Shown here piece by piece: positions 32,921-44,992 of a stretch of DNA of 64,000 nucleotides (within the stretch, counting starts at the first letter, position 1; every line of letters begins with the position of its first letter). The DNA is taken from assembly GCF_905171775.1 (NCBI RefSeq), contig NC_053489.1, positions 388,738,849-388,802,848 of the forward strand. Direction: 5' to 3'. This stretch comes from Rana temporaria. Taxonomy: Eukaryota > Chordata > Amphibia > Anura > Ranidae. A program made the position numbers and the translations under genes. The notes beneath the pieces are model-generated. The model was not told where the DNA came from. It saw nothing but the letters and a program-made list of their open reading frames with translations, and made no database searches.

Positions 32921-34234
32921 AGCTCATTTAGTAAGCGTCTAACACCAGGGCCGTGGAAAATACTGGCCGCAATGTTAACCCCACCACCATGAACATGGAT
33001 CGAGTGACCGCCTCGGCCCTCCTATCGGCGGGGTCCTTAAAAGCCGGGGTCCCCTTCACCAGGATCATGGTTACCTTATTTAACCTGGAGACCGGGGGGT
33101 CCACAACTGGGGGAGATGTCCATTTCTTCAGGAAACTCTCCTCAAAATGGGTACCGTACCATCATGCGTTTTGGGACCGAAAAAGCCCGCTGCGGCCGTT
33201 TCCATTCTTTGTAAATAAATGACCCACACTCGTCTGACACCCATTAGGGACCGAAGGCAAGCCACTAAAAAGTCCCCCCTCCTAGCTGCCACAGACTGAG
33301 GGGCCCCCCCGCAGGAATCACCACCCTGACCCAGGCGCTGCGCTGCCGTCCTCCCCTGTTAGTCACGAGGCATTCTGTGTAATTCGCGCCATTCCAGACA
33401 AACAGTCCCAGCGCTAGAGGTAAAACAAAACTGAAACCACAAGAAAATGTCCGCCGGCCGCCTCAGGAACTCCCGTGGGCTCCGGGAAAATGGCCGCCGG
33501 CCTTTCCTGACAGAGAACCACACCAAAATGGCCGTGACCGTGCGCGGCCTCACACAAGTACACCCCACAATGTACTGGACACCCCAGAAAACAGGGAAGG
33601 ACCACCAAACCCCAGCGCAGCCCCCTGCCAGGACTGGGAGCCCCCTGGAGGTCCCCACCAGTCACCCAGCTGCCCAAGCTCGGGGAGAAGAGAAAAGGAC
33701 AGGGAGAGAAGAAAGGGAGAGCGAGAGACCCCTAGTCGACCTCCCAAGGAATGCCCACCTGCTCCAACCTGCCGGGACAGGAGGAACCATACTTACCCGT
33801 CCTGTGGGGGATTGCTGGACGCATTCCGCACTGACAGACCAATCCCCCGAGCAGTACGGGGTGGCTGTCGGCAGCGGCACACTGACACGGACAGCAGTAG
33901 CCCAGTCATATGTGTGCCCCAGAGCATATAGCTCACCGGCCACCCCTGCATGTCATGGCCTACCCAGCGCGTAGCTAAGGCCTGCTCATGCTCGATGGCC
34001 GGGTTGGGGAGACTACCAGGATCTATATTATCCAGCCTGGCTGTTGGTAGTAGATCACAGGAAACAGCAGAAAGAAATCACCAGGACCAAAGATCCCCAC
34101 CAGTAGGACCGCCCCATGGGCAGTACTGTGCAGTTTTGCTGTTTGTACATGCCTAGTCCTCTCCTGAAGGTGGCGATATAACCCTAAGGTCAAGATTGAA
34201 AGTGCTGTGTCTATCAATGAATGAAAGAGAAAAA

Positions 34235-34619
34235 AAAACAAACACATATTACTTACAGAGTATCTAGTATTGATGATATGGTATTGTGGGTCTTGTGTCC
34301 CCCAACAAATACACGGGGAACATCTTTTCCTGGGAGCGGAGAGAGTGTGTTCCGTGACAGACAGTCCACACTGGCTCCACCCAGGATGAACAAGCATCAG
34401 GCAATGAAAATTAGTGAGTATAATGCCAGAGGAAAAACTGTGGCTGTGAAACATATGGTGTAGGTTAAACCGAATAGTGCACAAGATCTAAACTAGACAA
34501 GTAATGCTAAGAAAAAAGGAAAGAGTATGGTGAATGAAAACCAAGAGTTACTGGTGTAGATGTGGGTGAGTGAAACCCCAAGAAGGGAGCAAAGGGAGTG
34601 AAAGAAATGGGGTTAAAAA
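34235..34619. other. Unassigned spacer
   Basis: Non-coding, purine-rich sequence between the DIRS element and the truncated LINE. The start codon at 34570 in the LINE frame lies in this flank and is not the native LINE start. No repeat was recognised. Confidence 0.3.
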
Positions 34620-37230
34620 GAACTGGAGGTTTTTAAGCTTTTATTCCGAACTTTATAATATCTCCACTGACCCAGGTTCAGAGCACCCCACCCGCAGGAA
34701 ACAATTGATCACTGAATTCTTGAAACTTAACAGCCCTAATCCAATCTCTAAAACAGAAGCCGATATATTGGATCGTCCGCTTGAATGGGACGAATCGAAC
34801 TTGGCTCTCAAACAATTAAAAACTGGCAAATGTCCGGGTCCGGACAGACTGACTGTAGGCTATTATAAATCCTTCTCCGATATTGTACTCCCCTACTTTT
34901 TGAAGGCTTTCAACTCAATCCCCGATCAACCACCTGACAACAACAGAGATCTTTTAGAGGCACACATCACAATGATACCTAAACCTGACAAAGATAAACT
35001 TTTAGTCTCTAATTATAGGCCTATCTCCCTCCTGAATGTGGATTTAAAACTGTATGCCAAAATCATCTCGAATAGATTATTACCCCTAATCCCAAATTTG
35101 ATCTCGCTAGACCAGGTTGGATTTGTCCCTGGACGCGAATCTAGGGACAATACTCAGAAAGCTATTAATATCCATCATTGGCTGACTAAACACTCTAGGC
35201 CAGGATTCTTTCTTTCTCTCGATGCGGAGAAGGCGTTCGACAGGGTCGCGTGGGATTATATGACTGAATGCCTAAAGTCTCTTGGACTTGGCGACCGCTT
35301 GCTGCGTTACATTCTTGCACTTTACTCCTCTCCCACTGCAAAGATAAAAATTAATGGGTACTTGTCGGACGCCTTCTCCGTTTCGAACGGGACCCGCCAA
35401 GGTTGCCCTCTATCTCCAATCATATTTATTCTAACTCTAGAACCTATTCTTAGGAGAATTAGAAATAATCCTGATATTAAGGGTATTGATATCAACAACA
35501 AAACGTACAAATTAGCCGCTTATGCAGATGACATCTTACTCTTTTTGACGGATCCCATTAATACTATACCTAATTTATTAAAAGACTTTTCTATTTTCTC
35601 TCAGATTTCCAACCTTTCAATTAATTTTGATAAATCCAGAGCTTTGAATGTCACTCTACGAAATAACATAGTGTCTCTATGTAAACACAATTTTCCATTT
35701 AAATGGGAAGATCAATCCCTATCCTACTTAGGCATACACATACCTCTTCAACTAAAAGATTTGTATTCTTTCAACTTTCTGCCGATTCTTAAATCCATTC
35801 AAAAAGACCTACTGAAATGGGACAAAGATTTTTTCTCCTGGTTTGGAAGAATAGCCATAATTAGAATGAATGTTCTCCCTAGATTACTCTATCTCTTGCA
35901 AACCATCCCGATTAAATTGCCAGCTTCTTTTTTTAATCTGTATAAAAAACTATGCTTAAAATTTGTTTGGAATTCCAAACAACCTAGGATTAAATGGGAG
36001 ACACTGACCAATCCTAAACTGTTAGGTGGAGTAGGATTACCGAATTTACAGAAGTATTATTGGTCTTGCCATTTATCCCGTATCATTGACTGGCACGTTA
36101 ACAAAAAGACGAAAGATTGGATTGACCTTGAGGGAGTATTTTCTAAAAGCCCCTTACATCATCTCGCTTGGACTGTTCCACGTAAAATACCCAGCGATAA
36201 TAGTAACCACCCCATTACGGGTCCCACACTACAAATCTTTAGATCATTATGTGCTAAATACAACATCTCATCCTCCCCGGGTCCGATGACTCCTATCCCC
36301 GTGATTCCGAACCTTTTTCCTGTTTCTACGAATTCCTTCTCCATTAATCCTACCTTAACACCCTCTCTAAGAGCAGAACTCTTTTTCATTAATGGTAAAT
36401 ATTTAACATACGATACCTTTTGTTGTTCATTTCGGGACTTCAATATTTCTAAAATGGACTATGAAATTATACAAAATTCTGTATTAAACTCTAACCCCCC
36501 TCTGACTTGGAATAAACCCAAAACCCCTTTTGAAAAGTTATGTGTTACTGACGACCCCCAAAGACATCTTATATCGAAAACATACTCGCTTTTATTTTCT
36601 GATGTAGATCTTGAGAAGGATGAAAAAATCCTACATTGGGAGAGAGATCTTGACTTACACCTCTCTGCCAATGATTGGCGTCATATTTTCACCAATATTC
36701 ATAAGGGTTCTATGAATGTCCTTACTCAGGAAAATAATTATAAACTTTTTTCCAAATGGTACAGGACACCCTATATCATCCATAAATTCTGCCCTACCAC
36801 TCCCCCGACCTGTTGGCGCTGCAAGTCCTCTTTGGGGACTCTCCTACATATTTGGTGAGACTGCCCCATTATACAACCCTTTTGGAGTGATGTTCACCGC
36901 ATTATCCCTCTTATCACATCCTATTCTCCAGATTTTTCCGCTGCCCAATTCCTGCTACACCATACCTCATTACCACAACACATATACAAAAATACGTTGA
37001 TACTGCCACTGATTAATGCAGCCAAGCTCTGTATCCCGACACACTGGAAGGACACTTCCCCTCCTAGTATTTTGGAATGGCTCCGGAGAATTGAACGAAC
37101 TGCGGAAATAGAGGATCTAATTTTTCAATCATTGGATTCCCCTACTAAGTTTCGTGATAAATGGAATAGCTGGACAAGCTTTACTGGATCTAATGAATAT
37201 CTTAACCTAACTCTTCACTCTAGACGTTAA
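34620..37230 (+). pseudogene. LINE ORF2 reverse transcriptase, one nonsense codon
   Basis: One continuous reading frame of about 870 codons, broken only by TGA at 36856-36858. Visible motifs: KTGKCPGPDRLTVGYYKSF, SNYRPISLLNVDLKLYAKI, VGFVPGRESRDNTQKA, FLSLDAEKAFDRVAWDY (catalytic D), GTRQGCPLSPIIF and AYADDILLFL (catalytic YADD at 35521-35532). The C-terminal zinc motif is CWRC ... HI-W-stop-DC, and the TGA replaces a Trp codon inside it. The frame continues to the TAA at 37228-37230. The family is L1/Tx1-like, which normally also has an apurinic-type endonuclease at the N-terminus; that part is truncated. It is well preserved compared with the nearby LINE. Confidence 0.92.
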
Positions 37231-37590
37231 TTGAATTTGTTCCGATTTCATCTGCGAAAGGTTTTTTTTTTTTTATTATTACATTATGACCCCCTCCCCC
37301 CCTTATTTTTTTTTCTTTTCTTTCTTTTTCTCCCTTTTTGTTGTTATTATCTCCTTTTTTGATTTAATAATTTCCATTACAATAAATTGTAATGTCCTTC
37401 GATATAACTGTTCTCATTTTATATGTAATTGTAATTGGAATATGCATTTAAATGACTTATACTGTTCTATGGATATTATTAATCCACCCCATTTCATCTA
37501 ATGCTTATCTTGATGTACTCTCACGTATGTATTGCTTTGTTATATGATTTCTTCAGAAATACCAATAAAATGTTTAAACAAAAAAAAAAA
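34620..37590 (+). mobile_element. L1/Tx1-like LINE, 5'-truncated
   Basis: Only the second half of ORF2 and a 3' UTR remain. The 3' end has AATAAA at 37565 and an A tail at about 37,579-37,590, running directly into the 35-bp minisatellite. The endonuclease domain and ORF1 are missing, as in most LINE copies. No target duplication was recognised. Confidence 0.9.
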
Positions 37591-38607
37591 GGTGCTGTGT
37601 AATGTAAAGGGGTCCAGAGGTGCAGGGTGGTTTGTAATGTAAAAGGGTCCAGAGGTGAAGGGGGCTGAGAGATGTAAAGGGGTCCAGTGATGCAGGGTGC
37701 TGTGTAATTTAAAAGGGGTCCAGTGATGCAGGGTACTGTGTAATTTTAAAGGGGTCCAGTGATGCAGGGGGCTGTGTAATGTAAAGAGGTCTAGAGTGCT
37801 GTGTAATGTAAAGGGGTCCAGTGATGCAGGGTGCTGTGTAATGTAAAGGGGTCCAGAGGTGCTGTGTAATGTAAAGGGGTCCAGTGATGCAGGGTGCTGT
37901 GTAATGTAAAGGGGTCCAGAGGTGTAGGGGGCTATGTGATGTAAAGGGGTCCAGTGGTGCAGGGGGCTGTGTAATGTAAAGGGGTGCAGTGATGCAGGGT
38001 ACTGTGTAATTTTAAAGGGGTCCAGTGATGCAGGGGGCTGTGTAATGTAAAGAGGTCCAGAGGTGCAGGGTGCTGTGTAATGTAAAGGGGCCCAGAGGTG
38101 CAGAGTGCTGTGTAATGTAAAAGGGTCCAGAGGTGAAGGGGGCTGTGAGATGTAAAGGGGTCCAGTGGTGCAGGGGGCTGTGTAAAGTAAAAGGGTCCAG
38201 AGGTGCAGGGGGCTATGAGATGTAAAGGGGTGCAGTGATGCAGGGTACTGTGTAATTTTAAAGGGGTCCAGTGATGCAGGGGGCTGTGTAACGTAAAGAG
38301 GTCCAGAGGTGCAGGGTGCTGTGTAATGTAAAGGGGCCCAGAGGTGCAGGGTGCTGTGTAATGTAAAAGGGTCCAGAGGTGAAGGGGGCTGTGAGATGTA
38401 AAGGGGTCCAGTGATACAGGGTGCTGTGTAATTTTAAAGGGGTCCAGTGATGCAGGGTACTGTGTAATTTTAAAGGGGTCCAGTGATGCAGGGGGCTGTG
38501 TAATGTAAAGGGGTCCAGTGATGCAGGGGGCTGTTTAATGTAAAGGGGTCCAGTGATGCAGGGTGCTGTGCAATGTAAAGTGGTCCAGAGGTGCAGTTGT
38601 GAAGAGG
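37591..38607. repeat. 35-bp minisatellite
   Basis: About 29 copies of a unit containing GTGCTGTGTAATGTAAAGGG and GTCCAGAGGTGCAG. Variants (TTTTAAAGGGGTCCAGTGAT, GGGGGCTGTGTAATG) recur in blocks, showing multi-unit duplication. It starts immediately after the LINE A tail and ends at the GGTAC duplicate of a solo LTR. Confidence 0.92.
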
Positions 38608-38612
38608 GGTAC

Positions 38613-39328
38613 TGTCATGAAATACCCCAGCCACCAGATGGCGCTAGCGGCGCATCGGCGCGCGCAGGGGCACGCGCAATCGCGGCAACGGCGCGCGGGC
38701 ACGCACGTTCGCGGTACTACGGCGCACACATCGGCGGCAACGGCGCACGCAAACGGCAATTCCGCGCCAAAACGGGGTACTTAAGGCGTCCTGAGAGTCT
38801 GGCCTCTTGCTGTCCGGTCTAAAGTGTTTCCTGAACCTGCCAGTACCTGTTACCCCTGCTTGATCCAGATCCTGATACCCGGCTTGTTCCTGTTGACCCT
38901 GTCTTCCGCCTGCCCTGACCTTTTGGCTTGCTCCGACCATCCCTCTGCCTCATCCCTGGTACTCTGCCGCCCGCCTGTTACTGACCCGGCTTGACGACCC
39001 CTCTACCATCCTGACCTTCCTGTGCCTGATCGGCTGGTCCAGCTTCTCTCCGGCTTCTGGGACTTTGCACTGTCTTCTGGGACTTGTTGCTGCTTGATCT
39101 ACAAGACATCTTCCCTCCGGTCTGCTACTTGCCAGGCTGCACCTGCCTTCCAGAGACTCCATCAGATCCTGCAGAAGCAGCAACCAGCCCCTGCATCAGC
39201 GTCTCTCCAGGCGCTTGTGCGACTCTGTATTTCCGTTCCCCCTGTCTACTCTACCAGGGGTCCCGGAATCAGAGGAGTAATGGCTGCCACTTCCTGCACG
39301 TCGGGCTCAACCTCCGAGGTACGTGACA
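38613..39328 (+). mobile_element. Solo LTR, Gypsy-type
   Basis: It starts TGTCATGAAATACC and ends TCCGAGGTACGTGACA, and is flanked by GGTAC at 38608-38612 and 39329-39333 (5-bp target duplication). At 716 bases it has a GC-rich 5' part and pyrimidine-rich CCTGCCTGACC-like words that resemble frog Gypsy LTRs I know. GGGGTACTTAAGGCG at about 38,774 is a possible TATA-like box. No internal region adjoins it, so it arose by LTR-LTR recombination. Confidence 0.85.
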
Positions 39329-39333
39329 GGTAC

Positions 39334-39760
39334 ACAGTAGTAACAAAAAGATATTGAAGGATGCAGAGGTATGCAGGGGGCACAGTGGGGTGTTTTTACA
39401 TTTTAACGTGGGGGGGTGCCAGATATTGGATCCACCCCGGGTGCCAAATGCTCTAGGTACGCCCCTGGCCTATAGGCTCCTGAGATGTGAATTCCGGTTC
39501 TGGAGAAAGAGAGGTGGGGGGAGGGGACAAAGAAAAATGTAGAGAAAGAAGAAGGGATAGAACAAACAAGAAAGATGTATAGGGAGAGAGAGAAAAGGGG
39601 AAGAAAGGAAAACAGAGAGCAAACAGTAGGGTAAAAAATATTTGAAACATTTTATTGGGGGGGGGGGGGGGTGACACCATATTTTACCGCACCAGGTGAC
39701 ACCAACCCTAGTGACGCCACTGCTCTCTGCCACACAGTTTAAAGGCACAGCACTGTGGAG
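39334..39760. other. Short non-autonomous repeat remnants
   Basis: GGTACGCCCCTGGCC near 39,454 and GTGACGCCACTGCTC near 39,711 resemble ends of hAT-type non-autonomous repeats. The middle is a purine-rich AGAAAGAGAGG stretch. No gene. Confidence 0.35.
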
Positions 39761-39814
39761 GAGAGACCGACTCTGAGGAGGAACATTCACAAGCAACCAT
39801 TCAATCTGGCATAC

Positions 39815-40767
39815 TTAAGCAGTTTGAAAAGATGCTACAGAAGGCATTGAAACAGACTTTAGTGAGTTTGTCATTTATGTCATCTGAAGAGATTAGGGAG
39901 ATTGGGCAGTAAACCGCTGAATTAGAGGTGAGGGTAGATGAACTGGAAACTTACACTCAGCAGCATATGGAGGAACTGGAATATATAAAAGAGGAAAAGC
40001 TTATCTTGCAAAACAGATTAGAGAACCAGGAGAATATGGACAGACGTTCCAATTTAAGTATTAAAGGAATACCTGAACATGTACTGGACCTACAGGCTAC
40101 TATGCTTGCACTTTAAGAACTCCTGCCTGGCACCCCCGTTGAAAGGCTGGAAATGGACAGGGTACACAGAGCTTTAGCCCCACGTAGACCTAACAGTCCC
40201 GCCAGGGACATAATTGTTAGGTTTCATTATTATCGAACAAAGGAACAGTTACTTGCAGCAGCCAGAGGAAATTCTGCCTTAACCTTGCAAGGCAATGCAT
40301 ATCAGCTATTTTCTGATCTCTCCCCACTTACAGTAACCAAAAGACGGTCACTCAAACCCTTCCTGCAAATTTTGCAGCGTCATCAGATCATATATCATTG
40401 GGGTTTCCCGTTTTCGCTACGCTTCACCCATCTAGAAACAAAATAGGTTTGCCGTACCTCAGAAGAATTGCAAACAGTTCTGATAGATTTGGGACTTCTG
40501 GATCAACCCGAAACTAAATATCACCCTCACAGGCGTTCAGCCTCATGTTCATCCTCACAACAAGATCTATCAAAACCTAAGTCCTCTGCACGCCAGAATC
40601 TGCATAAACGTGGACGCTTTAAAACCCTGTCACCACCTCTAGATGAGCTAGATCATATTTACACACCGTTTCAGTTATTTAGTATACTTAAATATCAATT
40701 TTTCCCTTTTTTTTTATGTATATGTGTGTGTGTGTGTGTTTTTTTAATAACTCAGGCCATGATATGA
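39815..40767 (+). pseudogene. LINE ORF1 protein (RNA-binding), three stops
   Basis: A single frame with a coiled coil (ELEVRVDELETYTQQHMEEL and following heptads) leads into NMDRRSNLSIKGIPEHV, then MDRVHRAL and DIIVRFHYYRTKEQLL, typical of the RNA-binding RRM and C-terminal domains of L1-type ORF1 proteins. Nonsense codons occur at 39910, 40114 and 40444, all without a frame change. No start codon is identifiable upstream. The protein would bind LINE RNA as a trimer in the ribonucleoprotein. Confidence 0.85.
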
Positions 40768-41140
40768 ATACTGTTAATAATATCATTTTTGGAGTAGTTA
40801 TACTCATGAGGTATTTTTATTTTTGTTTATTTTTTATAACTCAGGCCATGATATGAATACTTGGAGTAGTCATACTCTTGAGGTATTTTTATATTTAATT
40901 TTTTATAACTCAGGCCATGATATGAATACTGTTAATATAATTTTTGGAGTAGTTATACTCATGAGTTTTTTTTTTTTTTTTCTAACTCAGGCCATGATAT
41001 GAATACCGTTAATAATATTATAATTTTTGGAGTAGTTATACTCATGAGGTATTTTTATTTATAACTTAGGCCATGATATGAATACTGTTAATATTATTAT
41101 AATATTATCATTCTTGGAGTAGTTATACTCATTAGTTATT
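40745..41140. repeat. Tandem repeats in the LINE inter-ORF region
   Basis: Five units containing AACTCAGGCCATGATATGAA and TTTGGAGTAGTTATACTCAT, spaced about 65-95 bases apart with variable T-rich linkers. They sit between ORF1 and ORF2 of the LINE. GAGTAGTTATACTC within each unit is an imperfect palindrome. Confidence 0.85.
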
Positions 41141-41636
41141 GGCCTTTTTGTTTATTTATTTTTGGGTTTTTTTTTTCTTTCCCTCATACTATATAACTAA
41201 ACAATTGCTGGTGAAAGCATATTTTTACTTTAAGCCATTCTTTTTTTCCTCTCTATTTTTACTATATTAATAGTTGCTGTTACCTAAAGTTTAATTGTAC
41301 TGTTTGTAGGTTCTCCGGTGCTGACTGGCCCCTAGGAACCTCACGTTGCCCTCTTCTCACCCTCTGACCCCTGCTATTACTAGACGGGAGTCAGATGGTG
41401 ATGTTGGAACCTCTTGGGGTACAATTAATGTTCCTACACCCTTTTTGCATATTATGATGTAGCAATTGATATATATTACACACACACACACACACATTAT
41501 ATATATATATGGTTTTCCATTTATTTTTTAATTCCCTCTTTTCTTTCTTCTTCTTTCTCTATATTATATCTCTCCTGGGGGTGGAACTGGCCTTAGTCTT
41601 GGGTTTTGTCCCTTTGTCTATGAACACTGACCTGTT

Positions 41637-41916
41637 ATGGCCCCCATAAATATCTTATCCTTAAATCTACAAGGCTTCAACATCCCCAGAAAGGAACCAA
41701 AGCAATGCGATCTTTCGCAGCTAAGAAGGCACATATTATTTGTCTTCAAGAAACACACTTTTCTCCCAAGTTCTTATCTTCCTCCTATCCTCAATTTTAC
41801 GTAGCCTCGGCCACAACCAAGCAACACGGTACCCTTATTGGATTCCACCGTTCTATGCCATTTACCCTTACTTCGCAAATTAATGATCCCGAGGGCAGAT
41901 ATATTTTACTTACTAG
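41637..41916 (+). pseudogene. LINE ORF2 segment 1: endonuclease N-terminus
   Basis: The ATG at 41637 opens MAPINILSLNLQGFN. After a frameshift near 41,700 it continues KKAHIICLQETHF, the catalytic QETH motif of apurinic-type (APE) LINE endonucleases, and GRYILLT. It is interrupted at 41,916 by the hammerhead-bearing insertion. Confidence 0.85.
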
Positions 41917-42125
41917 AGAAAAGAAGGGATCACCGCTCCAGGTGGGTCACTATGTAGAGATGGACTGACTCAGGATACCGTGGGTGCTGGCGATGCACTG
42001 ACCATGCATAAGATACAAAGAAAGAGGATGGATAGCCGAACTCCAATGATCCAAACGGTTGTCTTTTATTCAAAAAAACACAGCAAGTACATTACTTCAC
42101 AAGGTGCAACAAAGGAACAGGTAGA

Positions 42126-42168
42126 TAGCCGACGCGTTTCGCACTAAGCTAGTGCTTAATCATGGCTA
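42126..42168 (-). ncRNA. Hammerhead ribozyme-like fold (copy 3)
   Basis: Read on the minus strand: stem I TAGCC (42168-42164) pairs with GGCTA (42130-42126). Between them, without gaps, are ATGATTA (consensus CUGANGA, two changes), stem-loop II in 42156-42141 with six pairs (GCACTA/TAGTGC), GAAA (42140-42137), CGCG as a minimal stem III, and U-C as the cleavage position. GAAACGCGTC is the usual form of the minimal Penelope-type hammerhead. Core changes at C3 and G8 should reduce or abolish activity. Confidence 0.65.
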
Positions 42169-42409
42169 GTGTGCAAACTGGACTGTTTAACCTATATATA
42201 GGAAATAGAGGTGAGCATGTGACTCCCATCACCAAATGGCCGGGAGGAATCTGTAATTAGGAGACTCACCCCCCCCCCACCCACACCAGATGGGAGTCAC
42301 AGCTCACCTGTGCATACTAAAACACATATGTGTGAACACACCTTAATCAACACAAATTCTCTGACCCCTCACAAAACTTCTTTTGCATATATAGAGTGAA
42401 AATAAAAAG

Positions 42410-42518
<109 letters not shown>

Positions 42519-44163
42519 CATACATACATAACACAATCATCATGTAAAACAGAAACACCCTATACAATAAAAAGTTGTGCATAGTACATAAACATAAACA
42601 TTATATGTGTAGTGATCTAAACATAACATAGGCATGTGTATATATAGAGATATATATGTCAGAAGACACCCATATGTGGGTGTATCCCGCTATATGCCTC
42701 TCTATCATAAATATATATGTGAACAGTGAACAAACCCATGAAGTGAATAGAAGTGTAATTGAAACCGAAATATATGTGATATCTTGATGTTTGTCCATCA
42801 ACCATACCTATCAAAAGTGAACAGTCTCCAAACCAAGAACCAATAAGCATATATAGAACGCACTATAATGCATAAATATATAGATATGTAAACTAGTTCA
42901 TGCATGTTGAGTGTAGAGCTGGAACGCACTATAGTGCGTAAGTGTGTAGAATTGTATGCATATAGCTAGTGCGTTGCAAGCACTAGAATGGCTCTGGAAA
43001 CTGAAAATTGAATGTAAAACTAAAATAATATCGTATGTTAAAAATAGACAAGAAGGGGGACAAAACACATGGGTAGTGTGTGGGTACACCGCAACCCAAT
43101 CACATTACAGTGAACACCTACGCATACTGGGTATGTGCTAAGACAATGTGGACGTATTAAATGTGAAAAAATTATTATTGTTTATAATAATGAAAAGGAA
43201 TCAAGAAAAAGTGTTGTATAATAAGTGTACAAAAAAAAGGGGGGGGGGGTTAGGGGTTAAATACAAAAACGTATTAATGTGAAAGATAGAAAATGGTAAA
43301 CCCAATACAACGGTGTGCAAGTGCATCAGTGTGAGGAGGTACAAAAATATGAGCATAACTACACAGGGGGCTACTAGTCCCCAGTCAAGTGATATACCGT
43401 GGTCGATCACGATGCAACCCGATAGGTATACACAAAAACAAAAAAAAAAAACGGATTAAAATGAAGTGGAACCAATTGAAATATCGGTCATGAAAAAGAT
43501 AGTATATATATCTGGGATAGATATAAAAAATTAGAAAAAGTGTAAGTTTGTACTCAAGTAAACACAAATGTTCCACTATTAGTGTATATAGACCGAATAA
43601 AGATAATGCATACGAGAACTGTCTTATATAAATATAGAGGGGATCAAAATCGCGTTTCAGGCAATCACAAATTAAAAAAGAACCAAAAAAACTCCAATAC
43701 AAAGATGTACAGATGCCTGCAAATAGTGTGGTTAGTTACTCATTGGGGGAAGAGATATCACAGCAATGTAAATATATGTATGTATACGGGAATGTAGATG
43801 TTAAACAATATAAAAATACATGTGTGTAATAAAACTCTGCGTCCCTCCAATTAAGTTAAAAATCATGCAGTGACCTGTGGTATGGAGTGATTCGGCAATG
43901 CCGTGCATGAAGTATAGGTGGGATAAACCCTCCCATACCTCGGCGAGTGTGATTAAACTGTCCGGGACACAATATACTTAGGATGACTGCTCTCCAAAAT
44001 GAAATACCATATGAGGGCATGCTCATCGGTAGATGTGTGAATGTCTGCTGTGTATAGCTTGGTAATGTATCCCAGCCTATATGATCCGCAATACAATGAT
44101 CAATTGAATAGACAGGACGATCATACGCATGAATCCGGTAAAGTAAAGTATTTTCCTTACTAG

Positions 44164-44992
44164 TCTTCTTGCAGATACTGTAATCACATTAGTGTCGTAT
44201 TATGCCCCTAATAAATACCCGGAAGCCTTCCTATCACACCTCTTTCAGGTGGTGGAAACACATAAAGCTGGAATCGTTGTGCTGTGCGGAGACTCTAATA
44301 CAACAGTTTTTCCTTTCTTAGACAAATCCCTGTCCACACCCATCTCTAATACCCATAGGCAATCTCTACAAAACTTACTGTCCACACACAAATTGGTTGA
44401 CAAATGGCAGGTTAACCCAACTAGTACCCCACATTATTCTTATCCCCACAAATCTTTTTCTCGGATAGACCATATTTTTATCCCATCCATCATTTCCTCT
44501 ACAATTATTGCTTATTCATGGACCGATCATTGTGCGGTATCCATCACTCTGGCCTCTCTCGTACCTAGGTCACACGATACGACCTGGTGTATCAATGATT
44601 CTATGTTGTCGCACACGTCACATCGTTTAGAAATCGAGACAGCTCTTACTGAATATCTTACATTCAATCACAATGGAGAAATTTTAGCTCTTACACTATG
44701 GGAAACCCATAAATTTGTCATTCATGGCAAATTGATGCAACAAGCTGCAGCTCTTAAAAGAGAACGCAAACTTTTATTTAATAAACTAGAACATAACTTT
44801 AATAACTGCCACGCAGCTTTTCAATCTGTTCCTAATGCCACAAATAATACTAAATATGAGAGAGCTAAACTTGACCTTGACCTTTTCTTGACAGATTCTG
44901 CAGACAAAACCGTACATGGAAGACAGCATTTTCACTATCTCAAAGCCAACAAACCAGACACTCCTATGGCACGTTGCCTTAACCCTCCTAGC
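44164..44992 (+). pseudogene. LINE ORF2 segment 2: endonuclease C-terminus
   Basis: Continuous frame: TVITLVSYYAPNKYPEA, VVLCGDSNTTVFPFLDK (catalytic GD-N motif), SRIDHIFIPS and WTDHCAVSITL (the DH of the APE active site). A linker follows, ending KPDTPMARCL at the TTAA junction (44989-44992). No stop codons within the segment. Confidence 0.9.

Larger units (their letters stand above)
29248..34234 (-). mobile_element. DIRS-like tyrosine-recombinase retrotransposon (copy A)
   Basis: The ends are inverted repeats: AAATCCTTTTCTCTGAAGTT and ATCTTGACCTTAGGGTTATA near 29,273-29,335, and the complement of the latter at about 34,175-34,200. At about 29,512-29,610 the two outer termini recur as a joined complement (GGATTTTACGGTGAGTACAA running into GTTCATTGACGAACACAG), the internal complementary region that defines DIRS elements. 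On the minus strand the order is gag remnant, RT/RNase H, tyrosine recombinase, internal complementary region. Ends are accurate to about 10 bases. Confidence 0.9.

Noticed and set aside
33447..33974. 175-codon frame on the plus strand in the DIRS 5' region
   Set aside because: It is antisense to the element, GC-rich and without motif; it is best explained as a by-product of the gag/leader region.
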